This document shows positions 9,326-17,691 of a stretch of DNA of 64,000 nt, piece by piece; the first letter of the stretch is position 1; each line of letters starts with the position of its first letter. The DNA lies in the NCBI RefSeq assembly GCF_000230975.2, contig NC_021172.1, positions 1,426,001 to 1,490,000 on the forward strand, read 5' to 3'. Source of the stretch: Hyphomicrobium denitrificans 1NES1 (GTDB taxonomy: Bacteria > Pseudomonadota > Alphaproteobacteria > Rhizobiales > Hyphomicrobiaceae). The notes beneath the pieces were generated by a model that did not search any database, was not told where the DNA came from, and saw nothing but the letters and a program-made list of their open reading frames with translations. Both the position numbers and the translations under genes were made by a program.

Positions 9326-10039
9326 ATGGATATGCCCCTGCACCCGAGCTCGATGGATATCGCCTTCCGGCTTATTTTGACGGTTCTTGCCGGGGCGGCC
9401 ATCGGAATCAACCGGGAAGCAGGCGGCCATAGCGCGGGGTTCCGGACCACGGTGCTGGTCGGCGTTGCCGCGGCCCTCTCCATGATCCTGGCAAATCTCC
9501 TGCTCGGTACCTATGGCAAGACGCCCGAACTGTTTGCCACCATGGATCCAATGCGCCTGCCGCTCGGGATTCTGACCGGTATGGGCTTTATCGGCGGCGG
9601 AGCGATCCTGAAACAGGGAACTCTCATTTCTGGCGTTACAACTGCCGCAACGCTTTGGGCGATGACAGTCGTCGGCCTTTGCTTCGGCGGTGGGCAATTG
9701 CTGCTCGGGGCAGCCGGCGCTGCTCTCATCCTGTTTACGCTCATCGGATTTAAGTGGATCGACTTACGGATTACTCGACAGCAGCGTGCACGGGTCGTCA
9801 TTGCCGGGGCCGCCGAAACCCCATCCGTTGCTGAAGTTTATGAAACTTTGCATGCATCGGGATATCGAGTGAACTTCCTGCGGGAAACGAACGCCGCCGA
9901 CGGCCATCCCAAGCTGACGATCTTCGAGATCCGCTGGGAGCAGCCTGAGATCGCCGGGCCTCCGCTCACGCTCATGAAACTGCTCAAGGGAAAATACGAC
10001 GTGCAGTCGTTCGAGATCGTCGTCGAGGGAATGCATTGA
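9326..10039 (+). CDS. mgtC: MgtC/SapB-family membrane protein
   Basis: A 237-residue protein. The N-terminal MgtC domain has four membrane segments and the signature GAAIGINREAGGHSAGFRTTVLVGVAAALSM, followed by GILTGMGFIGGGAILKQG and GVTTAATLWAMTVVGL. The C-terminal ~90 residues form a soluble ACT-like tail. The start at 9326 has GGAG about ten bases upstream; the frame extends to 9233 without better support. It is divergent from the ClC gene. Family members support growth at low Mg2+ and modulate the F1Fo ATPase in pathogens; the role in an environmental species is not known. Confidence 0.9.
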   Translation: MDMPLHPSSMDIAFRLILTVLAGAAIGINREAGGHSAGFRTTVLVGVAAALSMILANLLLGTYGKTPELFATMDPMRLPLGILTGMGFIGGGAILKQGTLISGVTTAATLWAMTVVGLCFGGGQLLLGAAGAALILFTLIGFKWIDLRITRQQRARVVIAGAAETPSVAEVYETLHASGYRVNFLRETNAADGHPKLTIFEIRWEQPEIAGPPLTLMKLLKGKYDVQSFEIVVEGMH

Positions 10040-10106
10040 GCACGCGTCGATCGCTGTTGGGCCGCGTCCTATTTTAATTATGATCATAATATATTGAGCT
10101 GTTCCC

Positions 10107-11444
10107 ATGGTACATGCGGGAAGTCACATGACAGGCGTTTCGTCGCCGTTAGCTGCCTCTCTCTTGCGAAGAAATATTCATTACGGTTGGGTCGTCGCGG
10201 CTGTCACGTTCCTGACGATGCTGGTGACGGCCGGAACCGTTGGCGCGCCCGGCGTGTTCATCGTTCCGCTCGAGCAGGAATTCGGCTGGAAGGCTTCCGA
10301 GATTTCCTCGGCACTTGCCGTACGCTTTTTGCTTTACGGGCTGATCGGCCCGTTCGCCGCCGTTCTGATGAATCGCTTTGGCGTTCGCCGCATCGTGCTA
10401 ACGGCACTCGCGATCATCGCGACGACGCTCGTTGCATCGTTGGCGATGACCGAAGTCTGGCAGCTCGTATTGTTGTGGGGCATTGGCCTCGGCATCGGAA
10501 CAGGTCTCACTGCAATGGTTCTCGGCGCCACGGTGGCGACACGGTGGTTTTCCGAGCGGCGCGGGCTTGCAATGGGGCTTCTGTCAGCGAGCACGGCGAC
10601 GGGCCAACTCGTGTTCCTGCCGCTGCTCGCCAAGCTGACGGAGGCCTACGGCTGGCGCACGGCGCTTTGTTTTGTCTGCGCGATGTTGATCCTTGCGGCG
10701 CTGCTCGTACTGCTTCTGATGCGCAATCGGCCGTCCGACATTGGCCTCGCACCTTATGGCACAACGGAAGTCGTTCCTGAGCCTCCACACAGCGGCGGCC
10801 TCGGAACGCTTCTTGCGTCGCCGGTTCTCGTGCTGAAGGATGCTATGAAAAGTGCCGCTTTTTGGGTCCTGTTCGGCACGTTTTTCATCTGTGGGCTCAG
10901 CACCAGCGGTCTGATCCAGACGCACTTCATCGCACTCTGCGGCGATTTCGGCTTAGCGCCGGTCAAGGCCGCGAGCGTCCTTGCGATGATGGGTGTCTTC
11001 GACTTCTTCGGCACGATTGGATCGGGGTGGCTGTCCGACCGCTTCGACAATCGTTGGCTGCTGTTCTGGTATTATGGCTTGCGCGGGCTGTCGCTCATCT
11101 ATCTGCCGTTCACGGATTTCACGTTCTACGGTTTGTCGTTGTTCGCGATGTTCTATGGCCTCGACTGGATTGCGACCGTGCCGCCGACGGTAAAGCTGAC
11201 GTCTCGTTACTTTGGGGCCGAGCGGACAAATGTTGTGTTCGGCTGGATCTTCGCAGGCCACCAGTTCGGTGCTGCGGTTGCAGCCTATGGCGCCGGCCTG
11301 ACCCGCACGGAATGGTCGACGTATCTGCCCGCGTTTTTCGTAGCGGGCGCCGCCTGTGTCGCCGCGGCGCTGCTCGCGCTGTCACTCGGCAGATCGGAAA
11401 CGGCTCCCGCACGCGCAGCCACATTCGAGCCTGATCCAGTCTGA
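10107..11444 (+). CDS. MFS transporter (monocarboxylate/oxalate:formate antiporter type)
   Basis: This 445-residue protein has twelve predicted membrane segments. The opening NIHYGWVVAAVTFLTML, the FGVRR loop after segment 2 and GSGWLSDRFDNRW after segment 8 are typical of the OFA/MCT branch of the major facilitator superfamily. A second in-frame ATG at 10128, preceded by GGGAAG, is an equally good start. It stands alone between MgtC and the copper ATPase, with only 16 bases to the end of the latter. Substrate is unknown; organic acids are the usual cargo of the branch. Confidence 0.88.
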   Translation: MVHAGSHMTGVSSPLAASLLRRNIHYGWVVAAVTFLTMLVTAGTVGAPGVFIVPLEQEFGWKASEISSALAVRFLLYGLIGPFAAVLMNRFGVRRIVLTALAIIATTLVASLAMTEVWQLVLLWGIGLGIGTGLTAMVLGATVATRWFSERRGLAMGLLSASTATGQLVFLPLLAKLTEAYGWRTALCFVCAMLILAALLVLLLMRNRPSDIGLAPYGTTEVVPEPPHSGGLGTLLASPVLVLKDAMKSAAFWVLFGTFFICGLSTSGLIQTHFIALCGDFGLAPVKAASVLAMMGVFDFFGTIGSGWLSDRFDNRWLLFWYYGLRGLSLIYLPFTDFTFYGLSLFAMFYGLDWIATVPPTVKLTSRYFGAERTNVVFGWIFAGHQFGAAVAAYGAGLTRTEWSTYLPAFFVAGAACVAAALLALSLGRSETAPARAATFEPDPV

Positions 11445-11460
11445 GGGTCGCAAACGGCCC

Positions 11461-13854
11461 TCAGCCGATGTCGGTATGGCGAAGCCGCAAGGCGTTGGCG
11501 ATGACGCTGACGGACGATAGCGACATCGCGGCCGCAGCAATGATCGGCGATAGCAACAGCCCGAAAGCCGGATAGAGAACGCCTGCCGCAATCGGCACAC
11601 CGGCCGCGTTATAGATGAACGCGAAGAACAGGTTCTGCCGGATGTTGGCCATCGTCGCTTCCGAGAGACGACGTGCTCGCGCGATACCTTCGAGATCGCC
11701 CTTCAAGAGCGTGATGCCGGCGCTTTCGATGGCGACATCGGTTCCGGTTCCCATCGCGATGCCGACGTCGGCCGCTGCCAGCGCGGGTGCATCGTTGACG
11801 CCGTCGCCGGCCATCGCAACGGCATGTCCATCGCGGCGCAAATCGCGAACGATCTTTGCCTTGTCTTCGGGCAAGACGTCGGCTTTGACGTCCGATATGC
11901 CGAGCTTCGCCGCGACGCCCTTGGCTGTCGTTACATTATCGCCGGTCAACATGACGACGTGGACGCGGCTTTCTCCAAGCTTGCGAAGCGCCGATGCCGT
12001 TGTCGCCTTGATCGGATCGGCGACAGCCACGACGCCCGCCGCCTTGCCGTCGAGACCGATGTAGACGGCGGTCGCGCCGTCGGTTCGCAGATGCTCGACT
12101 TCATCGTCGAAGGCAGCGGTGTCGATGCCGGTATCCGCCATAATCCGGCGGTTGCCGACGACGACACGATGTCCGTCGATCACGCCCGAGACGCCTTTGC
12201 CGGACGGCGCGTCGAAATCCGTGACCGATGCGAGCGCGATGTTTCGCTCCTTGGCTGCCGCAACGATGGCGGCTCCGAGAGGGTGCTCGCTTGCGTGTTC
12301 GAGGCTTGCTGCAAACTTCAAGAGATCGGTTTCGCTGACAAACGAAGCCGCGCGCACGGCCGTCACCCTCGGCTTGCCTTCGGTCAGCGTACCGGTCTTG
12401 TCGATGACGAGCGTATCGATCTTCTCCATGCGTTCGAGCGCTTCGGCGCTTTTGATCAGGACGCCCGATTGCGCGCCGCGTCCGACGCCGACCATGATCG
12501 ACATCGGCGTCGCAAGACCGAGCGCACATGGGCAGGCGATGATCAGTACGGATACCGCCGCGATCAGGGCATACGAGAAGCGCGGTTCGGGTCCGAACGT
12601 GGCCCAGGCAACGAACGCCAGCGCTGAGACCGCGATGACGAGCGGCACGAACCAGCTCGAGACCTGATCGGCGAGGCGCTGGATCGGTGCGCGGCTGCGC
12701 TGTGCTTCTGCAACCATTTGAACGATGTGCGCCAGCATCGTGTCACGGCCGACGCCGGTAGCGCGCATGACGAGAGTGCCGCTGCCGTTGATCGTTCCGC
12801 CGATAAGCTTCGCGCCGGTTGTCTTGCTGACGGGGAGGGATTCACCCGTCACCATCGACTCATCGACGGAGCTTTTGCCGTCGATCACTTCGCCATCGAC
12901 CGGGATGCTCTCGCCGGGGCGCACGCGCAAGCGGTCACCGACAGAAACGGCGCCGACCTCGATTTCCTGTTCGCTGTCGTTGTTTGTCAAGCGACGCGCG
13001 GTTTTTGGCGCCAAGTTGAGGAGTGCGCGAATGGCGCCGCCGGTCTGCTCGCGAGCCCTCAATTCCAGAACCTGGCCAACCAGGACAAGCACGGTGATGA
13101 CTGCGGCAGCTTCGAAATAGACGGGAACGGCGCCGTCGTCGCCGCGAAGGGCCGGCGGAAAAACGTCCGGCAGAAGGGTCGCAACAACGCTGTAAACCCA
13201 CGCGACGCCGGTGCCGAGCGCGATCAGCGTGAACATGTTGAGGTTGCGCGTTTGAATCGATTTCCAGCCGCGCTCGAAGAAGGGCCAGCCGGCCCAGAGC
13301 ACGACCGGTGTCGCAAGAATGAGTTGCACCCAGTTCGAGACGGTCGCGCTGATCAGGTGGTGCAGTCCGAAGAGATGGCTGCCCATCTCCAGAATGAAAA
13401 CGGGGACTGTCAATGCCAACCCGATCCAGAGGCGACGCGACATGTCGGCGAGTTCGGGATTGGGTTTGGCGTCGGCTGTGACGACCTCAGGTTCAAGCGC
13501 CATGCCGCAGATCGGGCAGGCGCCAGGGCCAACCTGCCGAATTTGAGGGTGCATCGGGCAGGTGTAGATCGTGCCTTCCGGCATCGGTTCGGCCGAAGCC
13601 TCCGCCGGGTTCAGGTATTTCGCAGGATCGGCAAGGAACTTCGCGCGGCATCCGGCTGCGCAGAAGTAGTACGTGCGCCCGGCGTGCTCGGCGCGATGCT
13701 TTGCAGTGTGCGGATCGACGTCCATTCCGCACACGGGGTCTTTCGCCATGTGCTCATGCTTGGCCGGCACCGCTTCGGGATGGTGGCCGCAGCAGCTTTT
13801 GCCATTCTGCGCGTGTCCGGCGTGTCCGCCCGGTCCGGTACGATCCGCTGCCAT
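11461..13854 (-). CDS. copA: Copper-translocating P1B-type ATPase with YHS and heavy-metal-binding domains
   Basis: This 797-residue inner-membrane Cu(I) exporter begins with a His/Cys-rich tail (HAGH, CCGHH). A YHS domain spans about 37-82 (DPVCGMDV ... [12 protein letters not shown]), and a zinc-ribbon-like heavy-metal-binding domain spans about 96-123 (YTCPMHPQI ... [10 protein letters not shown]). The ATPase core follows, with [11 protein letters not shown] in the transport membrane helix, the phosphorylation site DKTGTLTEG and the hinge [10 protein letters not shown]. No classical GMxCxxC ferredoxin-like domain is present. The ATG at 13854 is chosen; the longer frame would cross both CsoR operators. 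It is divergent from csoR and presumably repressed by it. Confidence 0.95.
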   Translation of the reverse strand: MAADRTGPGGHAGHAQNGKSCCGHHPEAVPAKHEHMAKDPVCGMDVDPHTAKHRAEHAGRTYYFCAAGCRAKFLADPAKYLNPAEASAEPMPEGTIYTCPMHPQIRQVGPGACPICGMALEPEVVTADAKPNPELADMSRRLWIGLALTVPVFILEMGSHLFGLHHLISATVSNWVQLILATPVVLWAGWPFFERGWKSIQTRNLNMFTLIALGTGVAWVYSVVATLLPDVFPPALRGDDGAVPVYFEAAAVITVLVLVGQVLELRAREQTGGAIRALLNLAPKTARRLTNNDSEQEIEVGAVSVGDRLRVRPGESIPVDGEVIDGKSSVDESMVTGESLPVSKTTGAKLIGGTINGSGTLVMRATGVGRDTMLAHIVQMVAEAQRSRAPIQRLADQVSSWFVPLVIAVSALAFVAWATFGPEPRFSYALIAAVSVLIIACPCALGLATPMSIMVGVGRGAQSGVLIKSAEALERMEKIDTLVIDKTGTLTEGKPRVTAVRAASFVSETDLLKFAASLEHASEHPLGAAIVAAAKERNIALASVTDFDAPSGKGVSGVIDGHRVVVGNRRIMADTGIDTAAFDDEVEHLRTDGATAVYIGLDGKAAGVVAVADPIKATTASALRKLGESRVHVVMLTGDNVTTAKGVAAKLGISDVKADVLPEDKAKIVRDLRRDGHAVAMAGDGVNDAPALAAADVGIAMGTGTDVAIESAGITLLKGDLEGIARARRLSEATMANIRQNLFFAFIYNAAGVPIAAGVLYPAFGLLLSPIIAAAAMSLSSVSVIANALRLRHTDIG

Positions 13855-13872
13855 TACGAGTTCCGTATGCTC

Positions 13873-13891
13873 GATACCCCACGAGGGTATC
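13873..13891. promoter_or_regulatory. CsoR-type operator 1
   Basis: A perfect inverted repeat, GATACCC-N5-GGGTATC, of the G/C-tract form bound by CsoR/RcnR-family repressors. It lies 19 bases from the copA start codon and its centre is 35 bp from the second operator. The assignment rests on the motif and its position between copA and csoR. Confidence 0.85.
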
Positions 13892-13899
13892 TTCCAAGT

Positions 13900-13928
13900 T
13901 TGACACGTATACCCCCGTTGGGTATAAG
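13900..13928 (+). promoter_or_regulatory. Predicted sigma-70-type promoter of csoR
   Basis: TTGACA at 13900-13905 and TATAAG at 13923-13928 are separated by exactly 17 bases. Operator 2 fills the spacer and the start of the -10 box, so repressor binding would block polymerase directly. The -10 box ends seven bases before the csoR ATG, implying a transcript with almost no leader. Confidence 0.75.
13908..13926. promoter_or_regulatory. CsoR-type operator 2
   Basis: A perfect inverted repeat, TATACCC-N5-GGGTATA, nearly identical in form to the site at 13873-13891. It overlaps the spacer and -10 element of the predicted csoR promoter, consistent with autorepression that is relieved by copper. Confidence 0.85.
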
Positions 13929-13935
13929 TCAAGGT

Positions 13936-14211
13936 ATGCACAAACAGATGAAAGCAGCGTGCCTGAAACGCCTGAACCGGATCGAGGGACAGGTGCGCGG
14001 CCTCGCCAAGATGGTCGAGGACGATCGCTATTGCATTGATGTCGTAACGCAGATTTCCGCCGTGCGCGCCGCGCTGCGTCGCGTGGAAGAGGAAGTGCTG
14101 CGCGATCATGTCGCTCATTGCGTCGAGCATGCAATCGCGAGCGGCAACGCGTCGGATCAACGCCGCAAGGTCGCCGAGCTGATGGACGTGCTGGCGCGGT
14201 CATCGCGCTAA
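13936..14211 (+). CDS. csoR: Copper-sensing transcriptional repressor, CsoR family
   Basis: This 91-residue all-helical repressor has the family signature [25 protein letters not shown]. Counting from the ATG at 13936, C33, H58 and C62 keep the same 25- and 4-residue spacing as the Cu(I) ligands C36, H61 and C65 of Mycobacterium tuberculosis CsoR, so copper rather than nickel, cobalt or formaldehyde is the likely signal. It is divergent from the copper ATPase gene across two operators. The only SD-like AAGG is one base from this ATG and 13 bases from an in-frame ATG at 13948, so the message is either leaderless or starts at 13948. Confidence 0.93.
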   Translation: MHKQMKAACLKRLNRIEGQVRGLAKMVEDDRYCIDVVTQISAVRAALRRVEEEVLRDHVAHCVEHAIASGNASDQRRKVAELMDVLARSSR

Positions 14212-14374
14212 ATGATTGCGCGCGCCGCGTGTATTCAATTCGGTAATGTCGCAGGCAAGGCTATGCCATCGATTTGCCACGCGAAAGACGCGTTCGCGCG
14301 CAACATAGGCGCGACGGAACGATAAGCTCACGGCGTTGTTGTCAGCTCTGTCGGAACGACTGTCGCGGGGTCCC

Positions 14375-15346
14375 ATGAAAACGCTCATCGCTGCTGTTGC
14401 TGCACTATGTGTGTCGACGACGTGGTCAACGCTTGCATCGGCGCAACAGTGGGACCCGTGGGGCGGCGGGCGCGCGCAAGTCTATCCTGACGACCGATAT
14501 GGCGATCAGGGCGACGATCGTGTTTACGACGATAGCCGATACAGCAGTCCGCGCGTCTACGATCGGTTCGATAATAACGACGATCGCCGCTATGACCCGC
14601 GTTACAACGGTGGGCCTGACTACAGCGACCGGCGTGAGGACCGTTACGGTGACCGCCGATACGGCGATCGCGATGACTATGGTGCCTGGGACGCCGCACC
14701 GCCCCCGGATGAAGAACAGCAGCTGAGCAAGGCTCCCGGCACGAACGGCGGAGACAGACCTTACATTCGCCCGGTCGCGCCGCCCGTCGTGGCATTCAGC
14801 GGGCCTTATGCTCCGGGATCGATCGTTATCGATACGAGCAAGCGCAAACTCTATTATGTGTTGAGCACGACCTCGGCCTATGCCTATCCAATCGGCGTGG
14901 GCCGGCAGGGCTTTGGCTGGACGGGCAAGGAGAAGATATCGCGCATTGCCGATTGGCCCGACTGGTATCCGCCGGCCGACATGCGCAAACGGAAACCGGA
15001 ACTTCCGACGCGGATGCTTGGCGGAATCCGCAATCCGCTCGGAGCCAAGGCAATCTATCTCGGCAATACGCTCTATCGCATTCACGGCACCAATGAGCCG
15101 AAATCGATCGGCAAAGCGGAGTCCTCGGGCTGTTTCCGCATGTTGAACGAAAATGTCCTGCATCTAGCATCGCTCGTGCGCGTCGGCACCGAGGTCACGG
15201 TCGTCCGTTCGCTCGACGGCAAGGTCGCGTCTGCGGCGAGCCCGAAAGCAACGAAGGCGAAGGCGGTCGACAAAGAACGGCCGCAGCGCTTCGAAGCGCG
15301 CGGCGACGACTACGACGACCCGTACTTCTATGAGCCTTGGCGATAG
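14375..15346 (+). CDS. Secreted L,D-transpeptidase (YkuD domain) with Tyr/Asp/Arg-rich linker
   Basis: A 323-residue protein with a signal peptide ending near STLASAQQ. About 90 residues of very hydrophilic D/R/Y-rich repeats follow (DRYGDRRYGDRDDYG style). The YkuD catalytic domain spans about 140-285. The catalytic pattern is HGTNEPKSIG ... SSGCFRM, with the active-site cysteine in SGC. The enzyme makes 3-3 crosslinks in peptidoglycan or attaches proteins to it. The upstream frame to 14336 is open, but the signal peptide fits the ATG at 14375. It is tail to tail with the LssY-C gene. Confidence 0.92.
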   Translation: MKTLIAAVAALCVSTTWSTLASAQQWDPWGGGRAQVYPDDRYGDQGDDRVYDDSRYSSPRVYDRFDNNDDRRYDPRYNGGPDYSDRREDRYGDRRYGDRDDYGAWDAAPPPDEEQQLSKAPGTNGGDRPYIRPVAPPVVAFSGPYAPGSIVIDTSKRKLYYVLSTTSAYAYPIGVGRQGFGWTGKEKISRIADWPDWYPPADMRKRKPELPTRMLGGIRNPLGAKAIYLGNTLYRIHGTNEPKSIGKAESSGCFRMLNENVLHLASLVRVGTEVTVVRSLDGKVASAASPKATKAKAVDKERPQRFEARGDDYDDPYFYEPWR

Positions 15347-15367
15347 TCAAAGCTGACGCCGCAAGTC

Positions 15368-16246
15368 CTATTTCTGGTCCACAGGCGGGCCGTCTGTGGC
15401 TTGCTGGGGGCGGTGTTCGCGCGGATTAGAACTCGTGATCGCAAGTTCGGCTACAGCGATTTCGCCATCTGTAATGTAATGATTGACGCGCTCGAGATTG
15501 TCGCCGGGCTTAAAAAACGTCGCGTGGCGGATCGAGCCGCAGCGGGTCAGTTCGTTGATTACGAAGTCTCGCTCGGCGTTGGTATCTGAATCCGTGGCGT
15601 GCGTGAGTTGGAACGTCAGCCACGTGAGCGAGAAGCCGGTATCACGCGTGCCGGCGCCAACCCAAAGAACACGTTGGTGATCCTGCTCGCCGGCAGCATT
15701 GAGCTGGGCGTCACGGGCGTTCGTATTCGCATGCGCGCTTGCATCGTTTTGTGCCCAGAAGCGAACGTGATGGCGCTTGCGAGGACTATCGCCGATCGCC
15801 CTCTGAAAGCCGATATCCTGACCTCGTCCAAATAGGTAAAGGGTGCTGAATGGCGCCGCAGGGTAGGGTCTGTTCAGGACGAAGGCCCGCGCCATGTGCC
15901 ACGAACTGGCGAGAGTCAACGGTTCAGCTTCAATCCATCCCGCCTTGGCAAAGGCGCCGCGGAGTTGATCAAGTGTGCCGACGAGCGCGAGATTGATGGT
16001 ATCACCCGGAAGACCATCTCCAGTGACGGTAAAACGCGGCACGTGGTTACGCTGAAGGATTTTAAGTCCAGCGCGGACTGCGCGCGGAAGGATGACATAG
16101 GCCGCTATGGCGTAAGTCAGGCTAAGCGCCAATATCGGAGGCGCCCTGTGGTCGACGAACTTGAAAACGTCCACGATCAGCCAAATGCTGAAAACGCCGA
16201 GCGCGATAATCATCAAGCGCTGTATCAGGCGAACGATTGTTCTCAC
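15368..16246 (-). CDS. LssY C-terminal-domain membrane-anchored protein
   Basis: This 292-residue protein has two N-terminal hydrophobic segments (about 8-27 and 36-54). The LssY-C domain follows: NLALVGTLDQLRGAFAKAGWIEAEPLTLASS, RPYPAAPFSTLYLFGRGQDIGFQ, SPRKRHHVRFW and LWVGAGTRDTGFS. The domain is found fused to or near PAP2 phosphatases and type I secretion genes in Legionella, but its biochemical role is undefined. The C-terminus (about 260-292) is low-complexity. No partner gene is adjacent. Confidence 0.8.
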   Translation of the reverse strand: MRTIVRLIQRLMIIALGVFSIWLIVDVFKFVDHRAPPILALSLTYAIAAYVILPRAVRAGLKILQRNHVPRFTVTGDGLPGDTINLALVGTLDQLRGAFAKAGWIEAEPLTLASSWHMARAFVLNRPYPAAPFSTLYLFGRGQDIGFQRAIGDSPRKRHHVRFWAQNDASAHANTNARDAQLNAAGEQDHQRVLWVGAGTRDTGFSLTWLTFQLTHATDSDTNAERDFVINELTRCGSIRHATFFKPGDNLERVNHYITDGEIAVAELAITSSNPREHRPQQATDGPPVDQK

Positions 16247-16394
16247 GGATTGCCCTATGCGCCGCTAGAAACAAGGCCGACTTGGAAAGTTCAACGCCGA
16301 TGTTAGCACGCTGGAATATGCCAACAACGGCCGGGCTCGCTCCGAGGGCGGCAAAATCGGCGCTTGGGACGCGATCGATCATTTGAACGCTGGA

Positions 16395-16422
16395 AATAAA
16401 AAGCCGCCCGTCGTTGCGGGCG
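16395..16422 (-). terminator. Rho-independent terminator
   Basis: CGCCCG (16405-16410) pairs with CGGGCG (16417-16422) around a 6-base loop. Read on the minus strand, it is followed by GCTTTTTATTT. It lies 28 bases beyond the stop of the small membrane protein that ends at 16450. Confidence 0.8.
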
Positions 16423-16449
16423 ACTCTCTAGCGCGGCAAGAACCAATTA

Positions 16450-16719
16450 TTATTTGGTCTCGGAATTTTCGGACGGCTGCTTTGGTACGTTCACGTCGAC
16501 ACCAGGAGCCTGGACGCGCGTGCCGCTCTCATCTTTCTCGACGCGCGTGAAAGGCGCCTCAACCTTCGTTTCTCCGGTTGCCTTGTTTGTCTCGATGCGT
16601 ACCGCCGGGCTGTCGACCAAGACTTCCGATTGCGAGCGCTGGTAGACATATACGCCACCGACGACGAGGGCGGAGAGCACAACGACCAATGCGATGCTGC
16701 CAAGTCTGGTGCGATCCAT
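16450..16719 (-). CDS. Small single-pass membrane protein, unknown function
   Basis: This 89-residue protein has one N-terminal membrane segment (GSIALVVVLSALVVGGVYVY, about 6-25) followed by a charged periplasmic tail rich in valine, glutamate and lysine. In the tail a short motif recurs (VKVEAPFTRV, TRVQAPGVDVNVP). The ATG at 16719 is preceded by GAGG at a good distance, and a terminator follows the stop. I do not recognise a family; small anchored proteins of this form are common in Hyphomicrobiales. Confidence 0.65.
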   Translation of the reverse strand: MDRTRLGSIALVVVLSALVVGGVYVYQRSQSEVLVDSPAVRIETNKATGETKVEAPFTRVEKDESGTRVQAPGVDVNVPKQPSENSETK

Positions 16720-16813
16720 TTTGGGACCTCGTTTGCTGACAATACTGGACAGCAGAACGTCTTTCGGCAGTGGAATGTTCCGATTTGCGAATTTAGCGGG
16801 CATTTCCAAGCCA

Positions 16814-17527
16814 TCAGCGCGGTTTGGCATGGGCTCCGATATCGACCGTAATCGTGCCGCTTGCGCCGCTTTTTAAGGTGTAACGCTTGCCGTCTTCTGC
16901 CCGGATGCGTGCGATCTCGCTTGCGGAGGAAAAGAAACCGGCAGGTTTTGAGAACGTAATTTCGCCTGCACCGCACGTGCTTTGCGTGATCGTCATCCGT
17001 GGCTTCAAATCGTGTGTCTTGCCCGCGAACGCATATGTGACGCTCGCAGCCGATGCGTTGACGACCTCGAATTTGACGCCGTCGCTCGCTGGGCGGCCGA
17101 ACAGCTCGACGGATATGAATTTCGGAACAGGATCGGAGGATCGCGCGACACCGACACCGATCTCGGTCGCGGACGCCATCAGGATATTGGCGCGATGCGG
17201 GGCCGAGTTCATCCAGCCGGCGACCGCCTGCATTGCGAGTTGGCCGGTATCGAAGCCTTGGCTGCTCCGATCCAGCGCGAGATTCTCGGCAATTGCGCAG
17301 GGCTTATATCCTGCGCTTTCCGCGCGTTGGCCTGCGTCGCGGCCGTCGGCGGTGTGGGAAAACTGACCGGTGCGCGCCAGGCGTTGGGCGTAGGCACGGG
17401 CGGCCTTCTCGAGCATCGCGTTGATTTTCAGCGTGGACAAGTTCTGATCACGACGAACCTGATTGGTCATTTCGACGATATGCAATTCAACCTTGGGTAA
17501 ATCCGGCGCCAGCGCTGCCATCCGCAT
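16814..17527 (-). CDS. CAP-domain (SCP/PR-1-like) protein
   Basis: About 237 residues. The CAP domain (about 14-150) has the YAQRLARTGQFSHT segment, where the histidine is a CAP ligand, then AENLA and VAGWMNSAPHRANIL with the second conserved histidine. A beta-rich C-terminal ~85 residues ends in TITVDIGAHAKP. The frame is open to 17611, but AGGA sits just upstream of ATGs at 17527 and 17521. Neither start gives a clear signal peptide, which is unusual because CAP proteins are normally secreted. Bacterial members are often linked to envelope or stress functions. Confidence 0.8.
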   Translation of the reverse strand: MRMAALAPDLPKVELHIVEMTNQVRRDQNLSTLKINAMLEKAARAYAQRLARTGQFSHTADGRDAGQRAESAGYKPCAIAENLALDRSSQGFDTGQLAMQAVAGWMNSAPHRANILMASATEIGVGVARSSDPVPKFISVELFGRPASDGVKFEVVNASAASVTYAFAGKTHDLKPRMTITQSTCGAGEITFSKPAGFFSSASEIARIRAEDGKRYTLKSGASGTITVDIGAHAKPR

Positions 17528-17691
17528 CGGTCCTGTTCGTGGCAAATCAGTCTGTTGGCGAATGATGCTCCGGCCGTGACATCGGCGCATCGCCCGCGGG
17601 CTTGCGCCCAAATAGCACGGTTTTCATAAAGCGGCAGAGCGTGCCTTTGGCGGGCTTGAGAGCACCGGTGCCGCGCTGTAGGGATGGCCCC

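Noticed and set aside
12718..14211. A 497-codon plus-strand frame ending with CsoR
   Set aside because: Only the last 91 codons encode CsoR. The upstream part is the antisense of copA and crosses the csoR promoter.
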